Below, in pieces: positions 14,863 to 22,175 of a stretch of 33,096 bases of DNA. Every line of letters starts with the position of its first letter. Position 1 is the first letter of the stretch. Position numbers and translations under genes: made by a program. The stretch lies in NCBI GenBank assembly GCA_038040485.1, contig JBBPIE010000051.1:1-33096 (forward strand), written 5' to 3'. The notes below the pieces were generated by a model. That model was not told the DNA's origin, did not search any database, and worked only from the letters and a program-made list of their open reading frames with translations. The stretch is from Onstottus_B arcticum (GTDB lineage Bacteria > Acidobacteriota > Blastocatellia > UBA7656).

Positions 14863-16995
14863 ATGACTAAGAGAGGGCGTTCAAATCGGAAGAGCGAGTT
14901 TGTCTCGCGGGTGCTTTCAAGATTGTCGGCTGGTGAATCGAAACCGCCAACCGAGCGAGGAATGGCGTTGGTCGGCGTGTTGCTGATCCTGTCGTTGCTG
15001 CTGATGCTCGGGTTGGCCGTGACCTTCACCGCGCTCTCGGACAAGTCCATCACCTCGAACTTCAAGAACCTCACCAGCGGGTTCTACGCTGCGGAAGCCG
15101 GCGTGAACAACTTGCATCGCGTCCTCCGCAACGACAAGTTCGTGCTTGGCTCGTTGCCTGATCCTCCGAGAATCACTCCCGGCGAGCCCACGCTCGACGC
15201 GAAGAACTTTATCGCCGCCGCCGAGCAAGCTTTCAACAGGCAAGAAAAGTTTCCAAACGAGGCCGCCTATAAAACCAAGATCACGATCAAAGACATTCAA
15301 ATGCCTTACTCGGCTTCGGACTTTGACCCGGCGCACTCAGGCAACAGGGTTCAGCTTGTAAACCCGCTGTACCCGCGGCTCGGGCAGGTCGAGCCTTATT
15401 CGGTCACATATCAGCTTGAGTCGGTTGGTGAAGGCATCGCCGGGTTGAACGGGGCGGTGACGCTTGTTGAAGAAGGCGTGCTGAACTTCAAGCTGCTGGT
15501 CAGGTCCGATGGTGGCGGCATTCGCGTTGGCAGCTTCTCGGAGTTCGCATTGTTTCTGGATCATTTCGATCCTTACAACCCGGAAGGGCCTTTCATCTAT
15601 CAGGGACTCGGTCCTGGCGACCGCTTCGCCGGCCGCGTTCACACCAACGAACGGTTTGGCTTCTGGACTCCCGCGGACGGCACCGATGCGCCGGTGTTTC
15701 GCGGGTACGTGACTCAGGTGTACAAGACCGCCAGCTACTATCGACACGCCGCGGGCTACCCGCCGGCGCCGGTGGACGCAAACTCTGATGTTGTGGACGG
15801 TGTTCTTGTAGCTCCGAAATTCCTCGCCGGGTTTGATCGAGGAGTCGATCCGATCCCCGCGACCGGCAACGCGTTCGACCAGGCGCGAGCCGTGCTGGAC
15901 GGCGGATACGCGCTTTCGGCTGGCCCGCCAACCGATGGCGAGCTTCATAAGGCGCTTCGACTGGTGACCGACTTGAACACCGAGCTTGCAGAGCCGAAAG
16001 ACCCAATGTCTACGACGCCGACGCTCGCGCAGGGCGTCTACATTCCTTCCGATGGCGAGAGCTTGTCAGGCAGCGGCTTCTACGTGATGGGGAACGTTGA
16101 CGAGATCACCTTGAGCGCTGATCCTTCGGGCAGTCGGCAGATCATCCGAATCAGACAGGGGAACACGACCACCGCGATCGTGGTGGACATGGACGCAGGC
16201 ACGACTACTATTGATGCCGGCAACGGCACGCGAACGTTGAGGGGAGTTCCGAAGGACCGCTCGATAGTCGATACAGGAAACCGCGCGGCCGCCTCGCTCT
16301 ACATTCGAGGCGATGTAGCTTCGCTCCACGGACCTGGACGCGACAAGAACGCTCAGCCGATTCCGGCGATCGATTCGAACTTTGCTGTGACTGTCACCGC
16401 CGGCGGATCACCAAGCGGTAATCCAAAGTTACCGGTAGCGGGCGGAAGCCTGACTCTGACCGGCGATCTTACTTATGAAACGCCGGTCGCCGACGCGGCA
16501 GGGAACCCGATTAACACGGAAGCGAACAACGTGCTTGGAATCTACGCCGCGGGTGGCAACATCAACATCCCGAGCGACGGTCGCGCGCCCGACAACTTGA
16601 CGGTTCACGCTTCGATGGCTGCATTCGACTTGAAGGACTCGCAAGGCAATCCGATTCTTGGCCCGAGCGGCACTCCGTTTGGAGGGCGCGTCAGATCGGA
16701 CACAAGCAATTGGCAGAACAAGCCTTTTCGAGGGAACTTCAACTTGGTAGGCGGAATGCAATCGAGTAACTACGACAATCTGGGCGTCTACGACGGAGCG
16801 TTCCACGGCTACATGTACAAAGGCAAGTGGGACCCGCGATACGACCGAGGCCAATCACCGCCGTTTTATCCGGGCTACGTTGTCGACAGCGGAGGACCTT
16901 CAGGCGCGCCGATCGTGAAGGCGCAGACTAACAGCCCGCAAATTATTTCCTACAAACGCGTGTACTACGGGAGCGCGCCAGTGGCAGGGAAGTAA
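14863..16995 (+). CDS. PilX-like pilus assembly protein
   Basis: A 710-residue protein starting at ATG 14863 behind AGGAGG with an 8-base spacer (GTG 14854 overlaps that site). After ~35 polar residues comes ERGMALVGVLLILSLLLML, then TALSDKSITSNFKNLTSGFYAAEAGVN. This is the PilX N-terminal pattern, with no Glu at +5. The remaining ~620 residues are a large beta-rich extracellular region with repeated Gly/Asn turns (LYIRGDVASLHGPG, VLGIYAAGGNINIPSDG) and DUF4900-like character. It closes the minor-pilin operon. Much larger than classic PilX (about 200 residues), it may do the job of a tip adhesin, since no PilY1 gene is visible. Confidence 0.8.
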   Translation: MTKRGRSNRKSEFVSRVLSRLSAGESKPPTERGMALVGVLLILSLLLMLGLAVTFTALSDKSITSNFKNLTSGFYAAEAGVNNLHRVLRNDKFVLGSLPDPPRITPGEPTLDAKNFIAAAEQAFNRQEKFPNEAAYKTKITIKDIQMPYSASDFDPAHSGNRVQLVNPLYPRLGQVEPYSVTYQLESVGEGIAGLNGAVTLVEEGVLNFKLLVRSDGGGIRVGSFSEFALFLDHFDPYNPEGPFIYQGLGPGDRFAGRVHTNERFGFWTPADGTDAPVFRGYVTQVYKTASYYRHAAGYPPAPVDANSDVVDGVLVAPKFLAGFDRGVDPIPATGNAFDQARAVLDGGYALSAGPPTDGELHKALRLVTDLNTELAEPKDPMSTTPTLAQGVYIPSDGESLSGSGFYVMGNVDEITLSADPSGSRQIIRIRQGNTTTAIVVDMDAGTTTIDAGNGTRTLRGVPKDRSIVDTGNRAAASLYIRGDVASLHGPGRDKNAQPIPAIDSNFAVTVTAGGSPSGNPKLPVAGGSLTLTGDLTYETPVADAAGNPINTEANNVLGIYAAGGNINIPSDGRAPDNLTVHASMAAFDLKDSQGNPILGPSGTPFGGRVRSDTSNWQNKPFRGNFNLVGGMQSSNYDNLGVYDGAFHGYMYKGKWDPRYDRGQSPPFYPGYVVDSGGPSGAPIVKAQTNSPQIISYKRVYYGSAPVAGK

Positions 16996-17217
16996 ATCCC
17001 GCTCACGTATCTTGTTAACAATCTAACTCGGTCTGTGTCGATAGGCTCTAACGCTCCGCATCAACGGGCGCGGGAGAAATTGCGGGTAACAACGAAAGTG
17101 GAGGTAGGACGCTCCGCACCGAACGCCCGACTTATAGGAAATATATCTTATCCCCCATGCCTCGCCTTTGAAGCAAAACGAACGATGGTCTCGGATAAAA
17201 GGAATCCTGTTTTGGAA

Positions 17218-20200
17218 CTAAAGTAGTTTCCAAACAAGTAAAACAAGTAGTAGTAATATTAGGATCAAAACAACCCATACATACCACGGTTGTGCAAGGC
17301 AACCCTTGTTTATTCCACCATTATGTTCGCCAGTACCCTTAGGTACTAAAAGCCTTAAGTTAGGACTGCTGCTGGGATAATAGCTTTCTGCCCCATCGAT
17401 AGGGGTATAAATAGCCCTCACATCGTAAGTGCCCTCATCGAGCCCAACTGTCTTCCATATTGCCCGGCCAGCAGTGTCTAATTCAATTGGTTGACCAGAT
17501 ACACTATTTTCCACATAAAATGTGACAGTCCCCTTAGGTGTTGGTCCTCCATTTATTAATGGAGACACGATAGCAGTAATCTCTTTCTTTCCTGTGGCGA
17601 CTATTTGCACCGCGGTGCTGCGTTGTCTGATTTCCTGAGTAATAAGATATGCTTTGGCAAAATCCGCATCACCGGTGGTTGCTACATCAAATACACAATC
17701 TTTATTCAAGCCATCGTCCGTGACAATCTCACAAATTTGCCCTGCCTTCTCAATATCCATTCCTTCCGGAATAACCCAGCCGGGAATTTCGAATTGTGGC
17801 AATAGTTTGCACGGTGGTTCTCCTGCCGGCCAATCTTTATCCGTAAACGTGCTTGTTGATGTACCCCGCTCATAAACAAATAAACTGGACTTGTCCGTTA
17901 AGCGCCATGAATCAGCAAAGTTTTTATAGAGTGTGATATAACGTTCATTCAGGCTGGTGGGCATGGGTCCAACGGAGGCACCGTTTTGGAGCAAAGGAAG
18001 CCAGGTGTTTTGTGGAATGGCGCCCATAATGCCCGCATCAGCTTGAGTGCGGGAGATACTTATATTCAGATACCACACATTATGACTGGTCCAGAAAAGC
18101 GGAGTAGCTATGAGAACTGCATGATGCAGATAGTCAACTCGAAGCGCCATTTTTCCATTTACGTCAAAACCACTGACATGGTGACCATCCAGATTAAGCC
18201 CCTCGGTAGTGAGTTTTGCAGGTTTCCCATCCACGAAAAACTGAAATTGACCCGGTTCTCTGCAGGGCTGATAGGCTATCCGGTGAGTGCCTACCCTGGC
18301 GGCAACAGCAGTGTTCAGACTCGCACATGATTTCAGGCCAGTATACCCATCCGTAATGGGATTAGCCGTTAGCACCGGAGTTTGGCGTGCCTGAACTTCA
18401 AATTCTTCGTCCATCAATAAGGTAAATTCACCCGCAGCCTGAAAGTCATAAGACTTTCCATCTACGGTATGGATGTGCGGATCGCCGTTGTCCGAACCAT
18501 CGTCAGGCAACCCCACTCTCAGACGGAATACACACTGATCCTTGAGACCGGTGGAGTCGGTTGCTGTAATATAAACGTAGTAGATTCCAACAGGCGTGGC
18601 GGGTGCAGCCTCTGTGTCGAACAACCAGTCCCAGTTTCCAAAGCTGGTTCCGAGGGGATAGGTGAGTACTCCCGGGTTCCCCCCATCATTCCGCGTCGCG
18701 GTGAGGGTAACGGTATTTAAGTCACGGTCGTAAAAGGTGCCTTTGCGGAAGGCCGTTCCTGGTTTAGGTGCATAAACCCATGATCCACCCACATTCACGT
18801 TCGGCTTCTCGTTTCCGTTGGCCGCGGTAATCACCAATTCACTGAGCATACCATGATGGGCATGGAAAAAGATGTGACAATGGAAAAGCCAGCGGCCCAA
18901 TGCACCTCCCATGGTTACCCCGTCAACCAATTCCCGGTCAGAGATCAGAACTCTGATCAAAAGTTTATTTTTAGCAGGTATATTGAGGTTGTCCCTGAAT
19001 TCAGTAAAAGGCCAGGTATATACAATAAGGGGGCCGACCGTTGAGGTGAATGAAATGGGTTGAAATGAAAACCCATGAAGATGGAATGGATGGTTGGCGT
19101 TGGTCGTATTTTCAATGGTAAGTTCTAAAATATCACCCGAAGTCCCATAACGGGAGGTGACAATGTGCGGGGTGTCTGTATAAGGGGAATGATCGTGTAA
19201 TGGATCTCCTGAAGTTCCATCAATTCCCAAAATTCCCATAGCGTTAGTAAGCTGAATAATCTGATTGAACGAGCCCAACTTTGCTGTGGGGAAAAGTCCC
19301 GGATCCAGAAGGTTATTTGTAGCCGGACCCAGTGGCTGTGTTAGTGCGGTAGGTGGAAGGGTCGGCGAAGACTTTAGCTGTGTACCTGCTACCATGGGGA
19401 ATAGCGGAACAGGAACGTTGCCAATGTCTATATGTAATACCGGAACAGTGGGTAGTTGAGCCCAGCCCCCAGGGTTGGCAGGCCCAACCCTTTGGAAGTC
19501 TCTTGTCCAAATGGTGCACGTTGTGTTGTTCGTTCCCAAGGGTATCACCGCAACCACATCGGCCCGGCTGGCTGTCGGGATCAATATCTCACCTTCAAAA
19601 TATTTGGAATCAAAACCTCCCAGGTCCACCCCACCTTCAATAATTGCATCGTTAAGAACACCCCCTTCACCTCCCACCCGTATCAGGTTTATCAGGGCTC
19701 CGGTTGAGTCTGTAAGTCTCAGGCGAAAATATCGCAGGGTAGAAGAATTGACAAATTGAAGACGAATGCCCTGCCCGGGCTGAGCAGAAATGCTTGTGTA
19801 TCCCAGTTCCAGTGCTCCCGGGCCTGAAGGTGTAGGTGTACCCCGACGATAACCCACATTCCTTCCATTGGTGAGTACGGTTTGCCCCTCTACGGTTCGG
19901 CCTGCAATAACATTGTGGTTGCCTGGAATCTCGCCGGCAAGATAATTCACAAGTGCAAGATCACCGTGATCGTCTAAAGCGGTAGGAAGTTCACAAAGCT
20001 CATCTGGACTGTCTCCCGTCTGCACGGTTACCGTGCCGTTCATCCATTCGGGTTGCTCGGTGAGAGGCAGGGCCATATACTCTTCGTATGTCTCAGCGTT
20101 ATTCGAGCCCGCCGCTTTGCAAACCGTGATGTCACTCAGTACAAATTGGTGTGTATTTGCTGCAATAGGCAGGATGGGGACAGGGACTGGGATAGTAGGA

Positions 20201-20631
20201 GTGACAAGTGTTTGCTCATCAGGATCGGAAACGACGATCATTCCGTATTGGCCCCTGAAAACCCGATTGGTGGAATGATGATGGTGAGGATGATACCAGT
20301 AGATGCCGGCCCTGGGGACTTTAAATTTGTAAAGAAAGGTAGCACCGGATGGAACACCATTGATGATCTGTAAATTACCGCCAGGAACTCCGTTCTGGGT
20401 AACTGGCGTGCCATCCGAGTAATTCTGTAACTCGATGCCGTGCCAGTGAATGCCCGTTGGGTGACCCAGTCTATTGATGAGCCGGACAATCAGGGTGTCA
20501 TCCTTCATTGCCAGAATCAGTGGCCCCGGAATTGCGCCGTTCAAAGTTTCCGCATTAGTAGCAGTAGTTCCCGCAATATCGATTGGAACAGTGGCAATGG
20601 AGGCAATGATAGTTCTTTCAATTGTAGCCAT
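17218..20631 (-). CDS. multicopper oxidase fused to vWD and Ig-like domains, membrane-anchored
   Basis: A 1137-residue protein. Residues 1-600 are a three-cupredoxin multicopper oxidase: HWHG at 62-65, HPHHHH at 114-119, HPFHLH at 514-519, and HCHIFFHAHHGM at 584-595 with type-1 copper Cys585 and axial Met595. All copper sites are present. Then come a cadherin/Ig-like stretch (about 607-707), a von Willebrand D-type domain opening GDPHIHTVDGKSYDFQAAGE at 716-735 (to about 990), an Ig-like domain (about 1005-1097) and a single C-terminal transmembrane helix (1116-1137). No signal peptide or Tat motif is seen. ATG 20631 has GGGAG upstream. The gene is more A/T-rich than its neighbours, suggesting acquisition. 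The substrate is unknown. Confidence 0.9.
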   Translation of the reverse strand: MATIERTIIASIATVPIDIAGTTATNAETLNGAIPGPLILAMKDDTLIVRLINRLGHPTGIHWHGIELQNYSDGTPVTQNGVPGGNLQIINGVPSGATFLYKFKVPRAGIYWYHPHHHHSTNRVFRGQYGMIVVSDPDEQTLVTPTIPVPVPILPIAANTHQFVLSDITVCKAAGSNNAETYEEYMALPLTEQPEWMNGTVTVQTGDSPDELCELPTALDDHGDLALVNYLAGEIPGNHNVIAGRTVEGQTVLTNGRNVGYRRGTPTPSGPGALELGYTSISAQPGQGIRLQFVNSSTLRYFRLRLTDSTGALINLIRVGGEGGVLNDAIIEGGVDLGGFDSKYFEGEILIPTASRADVVAVIPLGTNNTTCTIWTRDFQRVGPANPGGWAQLPTVPVLHIDIGNVPVPLFPMVAGTQLKSSPTLPPTALTQPLGPATNNLLDPGLFPTAKLGSFNQIIQLTNAMGILGIDGTSGDPLHDHSPYTDTPHIVTSRYGTSGDILELTIENTTNANHPFHLHGFSFQPISFTSTVGPLIVYTWPFTEFRDNLNIPAKNKLLIRVLISDRELVDGVTMGGALGRWLFHCHIFFHAHHGMLSELVITAANGNEKPNVNVGGSWVYAPKPGTAFRKGTFYDRDLNTVTLTATRNDGGNPGVLTYPLGTSFGNWDWLFDTEAAPATPVGIYYVYITATDSTGLKDQCVFRLRVGLPDDGSDNGDPHIHTVDGKSYDFQAAGEFTLLMDEEFEVQARQTPVLTANPITDGYTGLKSCASLNTAVAARVGTHRIAYQPCREPGQFQFFVDGKPAKLTTEGLNLDGHHVSGFDVNGKMALRVDYLHHAVLIATPLFWTSHNVWYLNISISRTQADAGIMGAIPQNTWLPLLQNGASVGPMPTSLNERYITLYKNFADSWRLTDKSSLFVYERGTSTSTFTDKDWPAGEPPCKLLPQFEIPGWVIPEGMDIEKAGQICEIVTDDGLNKDCVFDVATTGDADFAKAYLITQEIRQRSTAVQIVATGKKEITAIVSPLINGGPTPKGTVTFYVENSVSGQPIELDTAGRAIWKTVGLDEGTYDVRAIYTPIDGAESYYPSSSPNLRLLVPKGTGEHNGGINKGCLAQPWYVWVVLILILLLLVLLVWKLL

Positions 20632-21308
20632 GAGTTTTCTCCCTTAGTTGTGAAGCGCTCGGCTTTTATCGAACGTCAATGCCTAAATCGAATTGAGTTC
20701 ATAACTATTTCTCCTTGCCTAACGGTGGAACTCAGGTGGCTGCGCGATCAGCTTTCAAACTTGATCTTGAGATACGATCAATCGCAGGTCATCCGCAATG
20801 AATTGTTGGGTTGCCCACCCCACGAAAGATCCGGCGAACATCTCTTTGCATACTGCACAGAATGCCGATCAGTGTAGAAGGGAAATCATAGAGAGATTAG
20901 TTAGGAGGAGCCTTATTCCCCTCAGCCTTAACTTTGTCACTCTTGCCCTATGATAAATAGACGGAATCTAATAGAGAATTGATGCATACTCTTCATGTTA
21001 TTTTTGTTCCTGCTTTGCGCACAGCGAACACTCGTTCTTGCCAATGCGATGACTGGCGCCCGTGACCACCTTACTTCGACAGTGAACCACCATTGTGGGA
21101 GAGAGATTCCGGCATCCGACTATGCTTTCGCTCCTTCTCAGCGGAGCCTAACGGTTGGGATGACCAGGCCGCGCAGGTAACCATGAGGCTTGACGGCTGC
21201 GAGTGTCTGCTGACAATAATTGATCTCACAGTCAACGCCTCACCTCGTTAACCTGCGTCAACAAAACGCACCCGCGACCAATGACGGCCGCGAACTCTGG
21301 AGGCTTCA
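20632..21308. other. intergenic region without recognised gene
   Basis: About 680 bp upstream of the multicopper oxidase. Open stretches exist (for instance plus-strand to 20877, ending in a CxxC pair), but none has a ribosome-binding site or family resemblance. No promoter with good boxes was found for the oxidase. I see nothing I can name. Confidence 0.5.
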
Positions 21309-21506
21309 ATGCGTCACAACAAAATCGCTCTTCCAATCTTCCTGCTCGGGTCGATGGTTTTGACTGGAAGCAGTCTTCCGTCGGTGTCGTCCTCGGCGCG
21401 TCCGCTTCCTCCGACCGCACCACCGCAGAAAGCCAAGCAGAAACAGAAGGACAAAGAGAACAAGAAGGACAAAGAGAACAAGAAGGACAAAGAGGAGCGG
21501 AGCTGA
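21309..21506 (+). CDS. small secreted Lys/Glu-rich protein
   Basis: A 65-residue product starting at ATG 21309 with GGAGG 5 bases upstream. It opens with MRHNKIALPIFLLGSMVLTG, a plausible signal peptide (cleavage near residue 20-29). A Pro-rich stretch (RPLPPTAPPQKAKQKQ) and a highly charged tail made of a KDKENK repeat follow. The tail is encoded by a near-perfect 18-base tandem repeat. There is no known domain. Its 3' end abuts a minus-strand gene fragment, so it may be a recently assembled gene. Confidence 0.5.
   Translation: MRHNKIALPIFLLGSMVLTGSSLPSVSSSARPLPPTAPPQKAKQKQKDKENKKDKENKKDKEERS
21447..21494 (+). repeat. 18-base tandem repeat (2.7 copies)
   Basis: The unit AAGGACAAAGAGAACAAG occurs at 21447-21464 and 21465-21482, then 12 bases of a third copy to 21494. 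It encodes the KDKENK repeat of the small secreted protein in frame. Confidence 0.9.
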
Positions 21507-21515
21507 ACCTGAACG

Positions 21516-21677
21516 CAAAGAGGGGTCGCTTTTGACGACCATGCGCGACTTGCCCGACGCCGTGAGGCTCTGCACGGCTTTGAGCTTGGCTTCACCGCCG
21601 AGCGCCGTGCGTGCCTGGGCGATCAACCCTTGCGCTTTATCATCGCCGCCACGCGCCAACGTCGTGGTGGCGATCAA
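21516..21677 (-). pseudogene. N-terminal fragment of an outer-membrane lipoprotein-sorting-like gene
   Basis: From a TTG at 21677 the minus strand reads IATTTLARGGDDKAQGLIAQ, then ARTALGGEAKLKAVQSLTAS and GKSRMVVKSDPSL. The pattern (A)LGGEAKLKAVQSLxxSG is typical of the mature N-terminus of a family of exported LolA/LolB-like lipid-binding proteins in acidobacterial genomes. The signal peptide is incomplete. After about residue 54 the frame collides with the 3' end of the Lys-rich gene on the other strand and loses all resemblance. It is read as a truncated remnant. Confidence 0.5.
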
Positions 21678-21884
21678 CAGTTGTGTTCAGAGACCGGTTG
21701 GAAGCAGTTGGCCGGGCCTCGAAGATGCTCGATGGATTGAAGCGTTGGAGAGGTGAAGCGTGGGCAGCGCATCCGGCATCAGGAGGCGCACGGTTGCATT
21801 TTCACAAGGCTGGGCCGCCATCAGGCAGGGTGGTTGCGGATAACTATTGAGAGGGGACTCAGGGTCGGCAAAATTCAAAATTGA

Positions 21885-21985
21885 ACATTACAGTCAATTT
21901 TTGGCTCTGGCTACCCACAGCAAGGTCTATCAAAACCCGTCGCCGTATGCTCTACTATTGAACTTATGAGTTATTCTGTTCAATT
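21885..21985 (+). repeat. 101-bp direct repeat, copy A
   Basis: About 92% identical by eye to 25847-25947, in the same orientation. In the frame of copy B it encodes HYSQFLALATHSKVYQNPSP but is broken by a TGA. There is no start codon or RBS, so it is a decayed partial duplicate. It lies about 190 bp past the 3' end of the NmrA-fusion gene. Confidence 0.92.
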
Positions 21986-22175
21986 CAAATTATCTCTTTT
22001 TATTATGGGCAGTGGCTTAAACAACTGCCTTCGTGAAGGAGACGAACCATTGGGCTCATTAATCCCAAGTTCTTGGAAAAGCGTTTGTGGTCAGCGATAA
22101 CGGCTCGTCAACGGTGCTGCTAATCTTTCAAAGTTCATACGAGGAGTACCAACGCGCATTGACCCCCAAATAAAT

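Noticed and set aside
15337..15948. Minus-strand open frame inside the PilX-like gene
   Set aside because: It is shadowed by a 710-residue gene with a strong ribosome-binding site, and its sequence is unusually rich in Arg, Val and His, as expected of antisense reading.
20440..20877. Plus-strand open frame overlapping the start of the multicopper oxidase, ending in a CxxC pair
   Set aside because: It overlaps the oxidase gene for a third of its length, has no ribosome-binding site and the CxxC pair is too weak to call a domain.
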